Source: an uncultured Eubacteriales bacterium | Lineage (GTDB): Bacteria > Bacillota > Clostridia > Christensenellales > UBA1242 | Reading direction: 5' to 3' | Assembly: GCA_949001935.1 (NCBI GenBank) | Contig: CARJLX010000001.1 | Span: forward strand, 372,001 to 436,000 | DNA length: 64,000 bases | Shown: in pieces, positions 7,054-15,595 of the stretch | Layout: the number at the start of each line of letters is the position of its first letter | How positions within the stretch are numbered: the first letter of the stretch is position 1 | Position numbers and translations under genes: made by a program | Notes under the pieces: generated by a model | Told to the model about the DNA's origin: nothing | Database searches by the model: none | Seen by the model: only the letters and a program-made list of their open reading frames with translations

Positions 7054-8328
7054 TTATTTATTTTGGTCTTTTATGAAAGAAATAATTTTTTCCATCATTG
7101 CTTGATTTTGGAAATATAAATAATCTTGTTGAGAAAGGCTCTTTTTCATGTCCTCAACTTTCATACCATATTGCTCTGCATAAGCTTTGATTTTATCTTC
7201 CATATCTGCATTTGAAACAGATATTTTATGTGCAGAAATAATCTTTTGAAGAACAAGACGAGTTCTAATATTTTTCTTAGCATCATCTTCTCTTTCCTTT
7301 TTAAATTCATCTAAAGTTGTGCCAAGATAGTCAAGATAATCATCAAGCTTCATGCCTTGATGAGCTAAACGATGTTCAAATTCATGAATCATTTCATGAA
7401 CTTCTTTTTCAACCATAGACTCAGGAATTTCCACCTTGCTTCTCTCTGAAACTTCTTCTAAAAGAGCAGCCTCATAATCAAGTTGAGCCTTCTTTTTACC
7501 CTCTTCCTTTAACTTCTCTGTCAAATCTTTTTTATATTCTTCAAGAGTTTCAAATTCTGTTACATCAGAAATAAACTTATCATTAACTTCTGGAAGTTCC
7601 TTCTTCTCAACTTTTTTAAGAACAACTTCAAATACAGCAGGTTTACCCTTCAAATTTTCTGCATGGTAGTTTTGTGGGAATGTAACATTTACATCTTTCT
7701 TCTCGCCAACTTTCATGCCAATAACTTGCTCTTCAAAACCATCAATAAATGTGTGAGAGCCAAGTTCCAGCTTATAATCACTTGCAGTTCCGCCATCAAA
7801 CTTAACCCCATCAACAGAACCTGAAAAATCAATAGTTGCAAAATCACCATTTTCAGCAACTTTATCAGTTTCTACAAAACGAGCATGAGAATTTTTTAAA
7901 CCTTCAATCGCGTCATTAATTTGCTTATCTTCAACTTTTGGCTCAACAAATTTAGCCTTCAAGCCAGAAAGAGATCCAAGTTCAACCTCTGGAATAAGAT
8001 CAAAAGTGAGAGTTGCCTCGATTCCTTTATCTAATGTGAAAGAGTTTGTTTCTACATTTGGATAACCAGCTGGTCTAACCTCTAAATTTTTCTCTAAGAA
8101 AGTTGAATATTCTTTAGAAATCACCTCTTCAAAAGCGTCATCAAAGAAAACAGTGTCGCCATAAGTTTGTTCAATAACTCTTCTTGGAGCTTTACCAGGT
8201 CTGAAACCTTGAACCTTAAATTTCCCTTTGTTTTTCTCGTAAGCATTTTGAATAGCTTTTTCAAATTCCTCGGCAGAGACTTTAACTTTCAAAACACCTT
8301 GTTTGTTTTTAACTTCGTAAGTATACAT
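7054..8328 (-). CDS. tig: Trigger factor, ribosome-associated chaperone and prolyl isomerase
   Basis: This 424-residue protein has the three trigger-factor parts. The ribosome-binding domain carries the signature FRPGKAPRRVIEQTYG (about 42-57). The FKBP-like PPIase domain (about 150-240) includes GDFATIDFSGSVDGVKF and ELGSHTFIDGFEEQVIGM. The C-terminal helical arm (about 250-424) forms the substrate cradle. It binds nascent chains at the ribosome exit. The ATG at 8328 has an AAGGAGAAAA site. It is the first gene of the tig-clpP-clpX set. Confidence 0.98.
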   Translation of the reverse strand: MYTYEVKNKQGVLKVKVSAEEFEKAIQNAYEKNKGKFKVQGFRPGKAPRRVIEQTYGDTVFFDDAFEEVISKEYSTFLEKNLEVRPAGYPNVETNSFTLDKGIEATLTFDLIPEVELGSLSGLKAKFVEPKVEDKQINDAIEGLKNSHARFVETDKVAENGDFATIDFSGSVDGVKFDGGTASDYKLELGSHTFIDGFEEQVIGMKVGEKKDVNVTFPQNYHAENLKGKPAVFEVVLKKVEKKELPEVNDKFISDVTEFETLEEYKKDLTEKLKEEGKKKAQLDYEAALLEEVSERSKVEIPESMVEKEVHEMIHEFEHRLAHQGMKLDDYLDYLGTTLDEFKKEREDDAKKNIRTRLVLQKIISAHKISVSNADMEDKIKAYAEQYGMKVEDMKKSLSQQDYLYFQNQAMMEKIISFIKDQNK

Positions 8329-8381
8329 AATTTTCTCCTTTTTCCATGAAATTATAGCACATTTTTATCAATAAAACAACT

Positions 8382-8416
8382 AAAAATCACGCTTTAAAAA
8401 CAAAAGCGAGATTTTT
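8382..8416 (-). terminator. Terminator after the 8447..9120 gene pair
   Basis: A hairpin with arms AAAATC-CGCTTT and AAAGCG-GATTTT is flanked by T and A runs, between the membrane-protein pair and tig. Confidence 0.65.
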
Positions 8417-8446
8417 CGACAAACTTTTAGTTATTTAGACATATTT

Positions 8447-8815
8447 TTAAAAGAAAACAAAAAATAATGCGATAAAAAAACCTATTGCAAAGCAGATTTT
8501 AATCCAACAAATAAATTTTTCTTTTATTAAAGTGCGTTTAAATTTCTTATAAAATATTTTATCACTTTTTTGTATTAAATCAAGGGTTAATGCCGAAGAA
8601 TTAATTAAAACAGCACAATATATTTTATATCTCTCATCCAAGTTTTCGCGTTTATATTTATAAAAATAATCTACAATCCAAATTATAGCCCACATCAAGC
8701 ATAACGCACAACCAAAAGCCAAGGCGAAATAAGAAAATCCCGTCCAAACAGAATATAAACAAGCAAACAAAATTGCAAGCCCCAATAAAATTCCACTAGA
8801 AATATATTTTATCAT
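8447..8815 (-). CDS. Membrane protein of unknown function
   Basis: The start is placed at the ATG at 8815 (MIKYISSGILLG), because the longer frame to 8905 runs into the preceding gene and gives an implausible Cys-rich start. The resulting 122-residue protein has two membrane helices near the N-terminus (about 4-24 and 28-50), a basic cytosolic middle (YKYKRENLDERYKIY) and a C-terminal helix. It lies 14 bp after the gene at 8830..9120, so the two are probably co-transcribed. I do not recognise the family. Confidence 0.65.
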   Translation of the reverse strand: MIKYISSGILLGLAILFACLYSVWTGFSYFALAFGCALCLMWAIIWIVDYFYKYKRENLDERYKIYCAVLINSSALTLDLIQKSDKIFYKKFKRTLIKEKFICWIKICFAIGFFIALFFVFF

Positions 8816-8829
8816 ACTTAGCCCCAAAA

Positions 8830-9120
8830 TTAAATCGCATGGACTAATCCTATCACATACAATACAACTATAACGACAACAAAAACAACATAGCAAATTA
8901 ACCATGCAATATGTTTTTGTCGTTTAACAAATAAAAATGCAAGAACTATTGAAAGACTGTATGCAATTCCGTCCCCAACTGTTTTAAATGAAATATAAAT
9001 CACATTATTTCCTTGAAAACATATTGCAAATATCAGCGAAATTGCAATACAGGCTACACCAAAAAAGGCAACACATTCAAGCACTTTATTTAACCTTGAA
9101 TTATCGTTATTGTTAGACAT
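8830..9120 (-). CDS. Small three-helix membrane protein of unknown function
   Basis: This 96-residue protein has an Asn-rich hydrophilic N-terminus (MSNNNDNSRLN) and three membrane segments, with the pair KRQKH marking a cytosolic turn. The ATG at 9120 has a GGAGGAAAA ribosome site. It is paired with the membrane gene that follows at 8447..8815 and lies 17 bp after gap. Its function is unknown. Confidence 0.65.
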   Translation of the reverse strand: MSNNNDNSRLNKVLECVAFFGVACIAISLIFAICFQGNNVIYISFKTVGDGIAYSLSIVLAFLFVKRQKHIAWLICYVVFVVVIVVLYVIGLVHAI

Positions 9121-9137
9121 TTTTCCTCCAACAATTT

Positions 9138-10139
9138 TTATTTACAAATATGAACAGCAAGATCAACAGTTTTATTTGAATAACCCCATTCATTATCATA
9201 CCATGCCACAAGTTTAACAAAAGTTGGGCTTATCATGATACCAGAGTTAACATCAAAAACACAGGTTTGACTTTCACCAATAAAATCACTTGAAACCACA
9301 GCATCTTCAGTCCAACCTAAAATACCAGCCATTTCAGCCTTTGAAGCCTTTTTAATAGCTTTCACAATATTCTCATAAGTTGTAGGTTTCTTAAGCCTAC
9401 AAGTAAGATCAACAACTGATACATCAAGGGTTGGCACACGAAAACTCATTCCTGTCAATTTGCCTTTAAGCTCAGGAATAACCTCCCCAACTGCCTTAGC
9501 CGCACCAGTCGAAGATGGAATAATATTATAAGAAGCAGCTCGTCCACCACGCCAATCTTTTTTGCTAGCACCATCAACAGTAAGTTGAGTTGCAGTTGTA
9601 GAATGCACAGTTGTCATAAGTCCTTCCTCTATTCCAAAAGCATCATTAATAACTTTTGCCAAAGGCGCAAGACAGTTTGTTGTGCATGATGCATTTGAAA
9701 TAACACTCATATCACTTTTATATTCGTTCTCATTAACCCCCATAACAAACATAGGCATATTTTTGCCAGGCGCAGAAACAATTACTTTTTTAGCCCCTGC
9801 TTTAAGATGTAAAGAGGCTCCCTCAAAACTTGTAAACTTGCCAGTAGCCTCAATAACAACATCTACAGCAAGTCGCTTCCAAGCGATATTTTCAGGCTCT
9901 TTTTCTGCAAAGAACTCAACTTTTTTGCCATTAACTACAAGCATGTTATCTTTTACGCTAACCTTGCCATCAAATTTACCATGAATAGAATCATGTTCCA
10001 ACATATATTTAGCATAATCAATATCTAAGAAAGGGTCATTCACACCCACAACCTCAACATCATTACGCTTAGAGCAAACTCTCATAACAAGCCTACCAAT
10101 TCTTCCAAATCCGTTAATTCCAATTCTAACTTTTTTCAT
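9138..10139 (-). CDS. gap: Glyceraldehyde-3-phosphate dehydrogenase, type I
   Basis: This 333-residue enzyme oxidises glyceraldehyde-3-phosphate to 1,3-bisphosphoglycerate with NAD in glycolysis. The N-terminal Rossmann motif INGFGRIGRLVMR, the active-site Cys in ISNASCTTNCLAPLAKV, and WYDNEWGYSNKTVDL at the C-terminus are all present. An AAAGGAGATTTT ribosome site precedes the ATG at 10139. No CggR-like regulator or other glycolytic genes lie next to it. Confidence 0.98.
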   Translation of the reverse strand: MKKVRIGINGFGRIGRLVMRVCSKRNDVEVVGVNDPFLDIDYAKYMLEHDSIHGKFDGKVSVKDNMLVVNGKKVEFFAEKEPENIAWKRLAVDVVIEATGKFTSFEGASLHLKAGAKKVIVSAPGKNMPMFVMGVNENEYKSDMSVISNASCTTNCLAPLAKVINDAFGIEEGLMTTVHSTTATQLTVDGASKKDWRGGRAASYNIIPSSTGAAKAVGEVIPELKGKLTGMSFRVPTLDVSVVDLTCRLKKPTTYENIVKAIKKASKAEMAGILGWTEDAVVSSDFIGESQTCVFDVNSGIMISPTFVKLVAWYDNEWGYSNKTVDLAVHICK

Positions 10140-10150
10140 AAAATCTCCTT

Positions 10151-10918
10151 TTATTTCTCTTGAGCATCCTCAAAATATCTCTTTCCCACCCTATTATTAA
10201 AATAAAGTGTACAAAGCATAAGCAAACTTCCAACAACTCCAAGTAAGCAACAACAAAACAATAGCATACCAACAACAAAACCAACAGGTGCAAAAATAGC
10301 AACAATAATAGTAACAATTACAGGGACAATAAAACTTAAGATTGAAAAGATTGTAAGTTTTATATTTGAACTTTTGTTTCCTTCAATTTCAACAGGTTCT
10401 TTTTCAGACTCTACTTTCTTATGTTCCACACCTCGCCACCTATCCACTCTTGTAGCATAGGAAAGGCTGTTTACATTAGCTAAAACTTCCCCCATATCTT
10501 CATCAAATCCAATTAATGAAATATCTCCATCAAAGAAATTCACTCCAAACAGAAATTTAACAATGCTACTGATAAGATTTTTAAAAAAATCTTTTATTCC
10601 GCTTTTTCTTTTACCTTGAAAATAAGTGATTTGAGCATCACTAGCAACAATATTATCAAACTCCTTTTTTGTAAAAGGACGGCGACAAATAACAACCCTT
10701 CCATTAGAAAGATAAGTTTTTAAAGAATTTATAATTTCTTCTTTTTGGCTTTGATTTCTATAAACCTTCAATACAACTGAACTAGGTAAGTTTAACTTGC
10801 TTTCAAGTTCTTCTCTAACCCCAACAATAATTCTAACATCATCACGAAGAGATAATGCTTGTAAAGTGTTGGAATATTCCTCTGGTTTATCTATTATTGG
10901 CACAACAATATTTATCAT
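10151..10918 (-). CDS. Putative membrane-anchored, glycosyltransferase-2-like protein
   Basis: This 255-residue protein starts with an alpha/beta region (MINIVVPIIDKPEEYSNTLQ) that resembles the nucleotide-sugar fold of GT2 enzymes. IKDFFKNLISSIVKFLFGVN, followed by a D and a G-D-E-rich stretch, also recalls the GT2 R..F..L...D..G pattern. No clear DxD or QxxRW motif is visible, so it may be a degenerate, non-catalytic relative. Two strong membrane helices (about 190-238) anchor it. It has a GGAGGG ribosome site and lies just after rpiB. The assignment is tentative. Confidence 0.5.
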   Translation of the reverse strand: MINIVVPIIDKPEEYSNTLQALSLRDDVRIIVGVREELESKLNLPSSVVLKVYRNQSQKEEIINSLKTYLSNGRVVICRRPFTKKEFDNIVASDAQITYFQGKRKSGIKDFFKNLISSIVKFLFGVNFFDGDISLIGFDEDMGEVLANVNSLSYATRVDRWRGVEHKKVESEKEPVEIEGNKSSNIKLTIFSILSFIVPVIVTIIVAIFAPVGFVVGMLLFCCCLLGVVGSLLMLCTLYFNNRVGKRYFEDAQEK

Positions 10919-10926
10919 TTGCCCTC

Positions 10927-11346
10927 CTATAATTTTTTTATTCTTCTAGCATGTCGTCCACCTGCAAAATCTGTAGTCAAAAATACTTTAACAATTTTGA
11001 TTGCTTTTCTTGGCTTAACTCTTCGGCCAGCCAAAACTAAAACATTAGCATCATTATGTTCCCTTGCAAGAGTTGCTGCTTGTACTGAATCACAAAGGGC
11101 TGCACGAATTTTAGGATTTCGGTTTGCAGCTATGCTCATACCAATTCCAAAACCGCAAATAAAAATTCCAACATTGCGGCTATCTTCAAGAACCTTTGCA
11201 CAACCTGCCTTAGCAAAATCTGGATAATCGCAACCTTCACGGCTATAACAACCAACATCTATAGTAATAATGTTTTCCTTATTAAAAAATTTTTTCAATT
11301 CTTCTTTTAATAAATAACCAGCATGGTCACTTGCAAGTATAATCAT
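10927..11346 (-). CDS. rpiB: Ribose-5-phosphate isomerase B
   Basis: This 139-residue RpiB/LacAB-family isomerase interconverts ribose-5-phosphate and ribulose-5-phosphate in the pentose phosphate pathway. The N-terminal ASDHAGYLLKEELK contains the conserved DHAG. The ICGFGIGMSIAANR loop carries the catalytic Cys, with F where T or S is usual. VLAGRRV is also conserved. It follows the phosphatase gene by 3 bp, an order that mirrors ywlE-ywlF of Bacillus. A GAGAGG ribosome site precedes the ATG. Confidence 0.95.
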   Translation of the reverse strand: MIILASDHAGYLLKEELKKFFNKENIITIDVGCYSREGCDYPDFAKAGCAKVLEDSRNVGIFICGFGIGMSIAANRNPKIRAALCDSVQAATLAREHNDANVLVLAGRRVKPRKAIKIVKVFLTTDFAGGRHARRIKKL

Positions 11347-11349
11347 AAC

Positions 11350-11775
11350 TCAACCTCTCCATTTAATAATTTTTTCTATCAAAATTTCAACACCCTTCTC
11401 AAGTTGTTCGCATGTTGTTAAATATGTTTGCAAATCTTGTCCATAAGGATCAACGATTTCCTGACCAATCAAATCTTTGAAAGACAAGACTTGTGTTGAC
11501 TTGATTAATGCCTTTTGTTGTTCTGTCATAACAACATAAATAGTTTTCACATCAATTTTACCAAGTTTAACCGACTTTCTGTTTGAAGCTAACGCTCCCT
11601 TAATTTTAAGTGCTTGCTTAGCATTTTCTGCAATGTTATCACCTTTAGCGTTCAAGCCTTTAGAAGTAACAGATATGTCTTTAACCTTAAGTTTTTTCAA
11701 ATTTCTTTTCATTAGCCGTTCGGCCATAATTGATCTGCAGGTATTGCCCGCGCAGACAAAACAAATTTTAATCAT
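11350..11775 (-). CDS. Low-molecular-weight protein-tyrosine/arginine phosphatase
   Basis: This 141-residue protein opens with the P-loop VCAGNTCRSIMAE, the C-x5-R-S signature of the LMW-PTP family. The general-acid segment is IVDPYGQDLQTY near residue 110. By family and by neighbourhood (directly before rpiB) it resembles YwlE, the arginine phosphatase that opposes McsB, but substrate choice between phospho-Tyr and phospho-Arg cannot be read reliably here. The ATG at 11775 has an AAAGGA site and lies 12 bp after rsfS. Confidence 0.9.
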   Translation of the reverse strand: MIKICFVCAGNTCRSIMAERLMKRNLKKLKVKDISVTSKGLNAKGDNIAENAKQALKIKGALASNRKSVKLGKIDVKTIYVVMTEQQKALIKSTQVLSFKDLIGQEIVDPYGQDLQTYLTTCEQLEKGVEILIEKIIKWRG

Positions 11776-11787
11776 CCTTTGCGTCCT

Positions 11788-12129
11788 TTATTTTTTAGAT
11801 TTCTTAGGTCCTTTTAAATCTATTTTTTGGCTTTGATATAATTTATCTAAATTATATTTTTCACGCTTAACAGGAATGAATGTATGAAGCAAAATTCCAT
11901 TGAAAGAAAATATAATCCACTCTCCCTTGTTATAACCTTCTGGAAATTCTTCTATTCCCAACTTTTTCATAAAATTTTCAGCAAAAAGTTTATTTTCGAT
12001 ACAATTTGGAAAATTCGCAAGAACAACAAAATCCTCATCTATTTTTTGTTGCCTAGCATCAAAAACCGCCAAGTCTTTTGCTTTGTTGCTTTCAAGATAA
12101 TCAAGCAATATTTCAATACTCTCTTCCAT
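11788..12129 (-). CDS. rsfS: Ribosomal silencing factor RsfS
   Basis: RsfS (Iojap family) binds ribosomal protein L14 and blocks subunit joining in poor nutrition. The start is set at the ATG at 12129, preceded by AAGGAG; the longer frame to 12180 adds a non-conserved tail. The 113-residue protein begins MEESIEILLDYLESNKAKD and keeps the family pattern of DARQQKIDEDFVVLA, then EWIIFSFNGILLHTFIPVKR and YNLDKLY. It heads a minus-strand run with the phosphatase and rpiB. Confidence 0.92.
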   Translation of the reverse strand: MEESIEILLDYLESNKAKDLAVFDARQQKIDEDFVVLANFPNCIENKLFAENFMKKLGIEEFPEGYNKGEWIIFSFNGILLHTFIPVKREKYNLDKLYQSQKIDLKGPKKSKK

Positions 12130-12186
12130 AGAGCCACTCCTTATGTTACATATGATATAATAATTAAAAATTAAAGTCAAATTTTT

Positions 12187-12216
12187 TTGATTAGTTTGAA
12201 AAAATAAGTCAATAAT
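12187..12216 (+). promoter_or_regulatory. Promoter giving a leaderless transcript
   Basis: TTGATT (12187..12192) and AATAAT (12211..12216) have an 18-bp spacer. Six bases then lead to the ATG at 12223. There is no ribosome site, the same geometry as at 2834..2862. Confidence 0.5.
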
Positions 12217-12222
12217 TTTGTT

Positions 12223-13029
12223 ATGAAATATGTCAGTTTAATATTGCAAAGTTTGCTAAGAGCAATTTTAATTTTTTCTTTAACCTTTATTTGGGTTAGA
12301 TATTTTATTCACGCATTGTGGCTTTCGATACTTTTAAGTTGCTTAATTACAATGGTATTAGATATCTTTATTAGATTTATAACCAAACGAAGAAATAATA
12401 AAAGCAATATGAAAATAAAAGAAAAAGAAGAAGCAGAAAATATGTTTTTATCACTTGCCACTTCTTCAAACTATATGACATTTTTTTTAAACCTTTCAAA
12501 GAAAGAAAATCCAAATGCAACAAAAAAGAAAAATTATATCATCCTAGAAAATCCTGAAAATAAAACTTTATTTTACCCATTTATGTCAGCCAATGAATTA
12601 AGCAAGGATGACATAGCTAAAATAATCATACTAGCGAACAAAGAAAAGGCTGGGAAAATAGTTATAACATGCGGCGAAATAAATAAAGAGGCATTTTCTT
12701 TTTCAAAAAGTTTAAACATCCCTATAATCTTGCTAGACAAATTTTCGACATATAATGACCTTTATAAATATTATGATATTTTCCCTAAAATCACCCTAAC
12801 ATATCAAAAAAGTAAAAAACTAGCTTTTAAAGAAATGTTGGCATATTCATTTAATAAATCGCGTACAAAAGGATATTTTTTATCAGCAATTGTTCTCTTA
12901 ATTTCCACCTTTTTTATACGAATGAATATCTACTACACAATAATGGCATCCCTGCTTTTAATATTCGCACTAATATCTTTCTTTAATCCATATTTCAATA
13001 TCAAAACAAGCAAAATTCCCCTTCGTTAA
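12223..13029 (+). CDS. Membrane protein with a central cytosolic domain, function unknown
   Basis: This 268-residue protein has two helices at the N-terminus (about 5-52), a basic linker (KRRNNKSNMKIKEKEE), a soluble alpha/beta domain (about 70-200) and two helices at the C-terminus (about 225-258). In the soluble domain, KIVITCGEINKEAFSFSK followed by IPIILLDKF recalls the beta-alpha-beta core of Mrr-type restriction-endonuclease-like folds, without a proven catalytic triad. It stands alone on the plus strand and appears to be leaderless. The fold suggestion is inference. Confidence 0.6.
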   Translation: MKYVSLILQSLLRAILIFSLTFIWVRYFIHALWLSILLSCLITMVLDIFIRFITKRRNNKSNMKIKEKEEAENMFLSLATSSNYMTFFLNLSKKENPNATKKKNYIILENPENKTLFYPFMSANELSKDDIAKIIILANKEKAGKIVITCGEINKEAFSFSKSLNIPIILLDKFSTYNDLYKYYDIFPKITLTYQKSKKLAFKEMLAYSFNKSRTKGYFLSAIVLLISTFFIRMNIYYTIMASLLLIFALISFFNPYFNIKTSKIPLR

Positions 13030-13043
13030 AATAATTATAAGTA

Positions 13044-13072
13044 TTGACATAAAGCAGTTTTTATGTTAAACT
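13044..13072 (+). promoter_or_regulatory. Promoter of the 13094 gene
   Basis: TTGACA (13044..13049) and TAAACT (13067..13072) are 17 bp apart. The predicted start of transcription near 13079 leaves a short leader that contains AAGGAG and so favours the ATG at 13094. Confidence 0.7.
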
Positions 13073-13093
13073 CTTGCCATGAAGGAGTTTAAT

Positions 13094-13624
13094 ATGAAAT
13101 ACTTAAATGAATATTCAGAAGATTATCTTGCTTTAGCAAAACAAATTGACGATGAAACAAATCAAAGAATTGATGAAACTTTAAAAGAAATTTTTCAAAA
13201 AACAGGAATTCAAAATGAAAATACTCTTCGAACCCTAGCGTTACCTGTCACAAAAGTTAAACTTGAAGGGCTTGAAGTAGAAGCAACATTAAAACAGAAA
13301 GATTTAAAATTTCACAAAAAGTTAAATTTAGGTCATACTCTTAAAATGGCTGCCAGCACTTTTCTCGCCGGAATGTCAGGAATTGCAGTGCCTTTTATAA
13401 TACAAGATTTTATTGATGGTAATATAAAATCAGGTATATTAAAAAGTGTATTGGCTTTAGGAAGTCTTGCATTTTCATTCTCTCATAGACAAGACTATAA
13501 AAAAGAAGAAGCTTTCGCAAATGCAAACTTAAAGTGTCTTATTGAAGTTGAACACAATCTATCTGAACTTGAGAATAAAAAACTCGACCTTAAAGAAGAA
13601 ATCAGTATGCTTGAGCATAATTAA
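13094..13624 (+). CDS. Protein of unknown function with coiled coils and a membrane hairpin
   Basis: The start at 13094 is preferred because AAGGAG lies 7 nt before it; the in-frame ATG at 13079 overlaps that site. The 176-residue protein has a helical N-terminal part with charged heptads, two hydrophobic segments (about 88-108 and 114-132) and a C-terminal coiled coil (LSELENKKLDLKEEISMLEH). A perfect terminator follows. I do not recognise the family. Confidence 0.6.
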   Translation: MKYLNEYSEDYLALAKQIDDETNQRIDETLKEIFQKTGIQNENTLRTLALPVTKVKLEGLEVEATLKQKDLKFHKKLNLGHTLKMAASTFLAGMSGIAVPFIIQDFIDGNIKSGILKSVLALGSLAFSFSHRQDYKKEEAFANANLKCLIEVEHNLSELENKKLDLKEEISMLEHN

Positions 13625-13633
13625 TTATTTAAT

Positions 13634-13664
13634 AAAAAAGAAGCAAAATTTTGCTTCTTTTTTA
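13634..13664. terminator. Strong intrinsic terminator
   Basis: A perfect palindrome with arms AAAGAAGCAAAA / TTTTGCTTCTTT and flanking A and T runs follows the 13094 gene. It could also serve yhbY from the other side. Confidence 0.85.
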
Positions 13665-13701
13665 TTAATTCATATTAAAATAAATCTTTCCAATTTGATT
13701 G

Positions 13702-13998
13702 CTAAATCAATTCAATATGTTTAAAGCCCTTTTTAGTTGAAACTTTATAAACTATAACCATACTCCCAATCACTTGAACAGGATCACATCCTACTTTTTG
13801 ACAAAGCATATCACAAATTTCTCTCGCACGTTGAGGACAAGTTGGAAGCACTTTAATTTTTATAAGTTCCCTAGCTTCCAAAAGTGAATTTATTGCATCA
13901 AAAGAATTGTCAGTTAATCCTTCTTTACCAATTTGCATAACAGGATCAAGTGCATTGCCAAGCCCTCTTAAATGCGCTCTTTGTTTTGTTGTAATCAT
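13702..13998 (-). CDS. yhbY: YhbY/CRM-domain ribosome-assembly RNA-binding protein
   Basis: The start is set at the ATG at 13998, 7 nt after AAGGAG; the longer frame adds a non-conserved basic tail. The 98-residue protein is a single CRM domain. It keeps MITTKQRAHLRGLGNAL, then VMQIGKEGLTDN (the GxxG-type RNA loop region) and IGSMVIVYK. The family binds pre-50S particles. It follows obgE, another 50S assembly factor, as in several Bacillota. Confidence 0.93.
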   Translation of the reverse strand: MITTKQRAHLRGLGNALDPVMQIGKEGLTDNSFDAINSLLEARELIKIKVLPTCPQRAREICDMLCQKVGCDPVQVIGSMVIVYKVSTKKGFKHIELI

Positions 13999-14171
13999 AA
14001 CCATCTCCTTTTTAATTTTACTTTTCTTTAAAAAGAAAGCAAAAGACACTTAACAAATTTCTTTATAACGGAAATAAAGTGTCTATTTTTATTTATTTTA
14101 TTCTTAAATAGCAATGAATTTGCACAATATACAACTATTATGCATGCATACTAGTCACAATATGTTGTGTT

Positions 14172-15440
14172 TTATTCCATATATTCAAACACTATATCTT
14201 TTATTTTAACAGTATCGCCATTTTTAAGACCTCGCTCTTTTAACATATCAATTATTCCCATATCATTTAATCTTGACTGAAAATATGCAAAAGATAATGT
14301 ATCATCAAGAACAACACCGCGAACAAAATTATCAATTTTGCCACCCTCTACCACAAAAGTACCATCATCTTCGCGAGTGATTTCAATCGTATTTTTTTGA
14401 CGCCTATCAAAATCAAACTCTTCAACTTCAATTGGAGGCTTTTTAGGAATTTTTGACAATTTTTCAAGTGTAAGTTTCTTAAGCTCTTCAATCCCCTTAT
14501 ATGTTGCACCAGAAATTTCAATATGTTCTAACCCCACCTCTCTTTCAAAGCGAGATATCTTAGCCTTTAATTCATCATCTCCTAAAAGATCTGTTTTTGA
14601 AAAAACTACCACTTGAGGAGTTTTAGCAAGCTCCGCACTATAATGTGAAAGTTCTTTGTTAATTTTATGATAATCATCAATAAAATCACGCCCCTCACTC
14701 TCAGATATATCCAAAAGATGTAAAATCAAACGAACGCGTTCAACATGTTTCAAAAAATAATGACCTAATCCTTGCCCCTTACTAGCACCTTCAATAAGTC
14801 CAGGAATATCTGCCACAACAAAGGTTTGCCCCTTAACCTCACATACTCCAAGATTTGGATAAAGAGTTGTAAAGTGATAATTTGCAATCTTTGGATTTGC
14901 ATTTGATATACAAGAAAGTAGAGTTGATTTCCCCACATTCGGAAAGCCCACTAGTCCAACATCAGCGATTGTTTTAAGTTCAAGATAAACTTCTTTTTGT
15001 TTAACCTTTTCACCAGTTTGCGAAAAAGCTGGAGCCTGTTTAATAGAAGATTTATAATAAGCGTTTCCATGACCACCTTCTCCGCCACGAAGAGCCACAA
15101 ACTCCATCCCATCTTCAAAGAGATCTGCAATTATTTTATCTGTCTCAGCGTCAATAATAACAGTCCCGCAAGGCACTTCAATTCGCACATCCTTACCATT
15201 TGCTCCTGTCATATTTTTCTTATCGCCATTACCACCATTTTCTGCAACAAATTTCTTTTTAAAAGAGAAAGTATAAAGCGTATTCATATTTTTAGTAGCA
15301 ACAAAAACAACATTACCACCCCTGCCACCATCTCCACCGTCAGGGCCCCCATTCATAACAAGTTTTGTACGCAAAAATGAGATAGCACCATTGCCACCAT
15401 CTCCCGCTTTAATCATCAATTTAACTCTATCAAGAAACAT
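14172..15440 (-). CDS. obgE: GTPase ObgE/CgtA
   Basis: This 422-residue protein has three domains. The glycine-rich Obg domain (about 1-158) has GGPDGGDGGRGGNVVFVA. The G domain (about 159-330) has G1 VGFPNVGKSTLL, G3 DIPGL, G4 SKTDL and G5-like SGATYKG. The C-terminal OCT domain (about 345-420) has FVRGVVLDD and MLKERGLKNGDTVKI. Obg acts in 50S assembly and ties GTP or ppGpp levels to growth and, in Bacillus, to sporulation. yhbY follows and nth precedes. Confidence 0.98.
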   Translation of the reverse strand: MFLDRVKLMIKAGDGGNGAISFLRTKLVMNGGPDGGDGGRGGNVVFVATKNMNTLYTFSFKKKFVAENGGNGDKKNMTGANGKDVRIEVPCGTVIIDAETDKIIADLFEDGMEFVALRGGEGGHGNAYYKSSIKQAPAFSQTGEKVKQKEVYLELKTIADVGLVGFPNVGKSTLLSCISNANPKIANYHFTTLYPNLGVCEVKGQTFVVADIPGLIEGASKGQGLGHYFLKHVERVRLILHLLDISESEGRDFIDDYHKINKELSHYSAELAKTPQVVVFSKTDLLGDDELKAKISRFEREVGLEHIEISGATYKGIEELKKLTLEKLSKIPKKPPIEVEEFDFDRRQKNTIEITREDDGTFVVEGGKIDNFVRGVVLDDTLSFAYFQSRLNDMGIIDMLKERGLKNGDTVKIKDIVFEYME

Positions 15441-15595
15441 ATAAATCCTTTTTTCTCTTCTTTTCTTCTTAAGAAAAGAAGCAAAAGAAATCTTTTAATA
15501 TTTTTTGCTTACACAAGAATTATTAAACAAGTTTTTCTTTACTAAAGAAATGAAACTCAACGCTTTTTGTTTTTTGCTATAAAAAATGAAAAGCG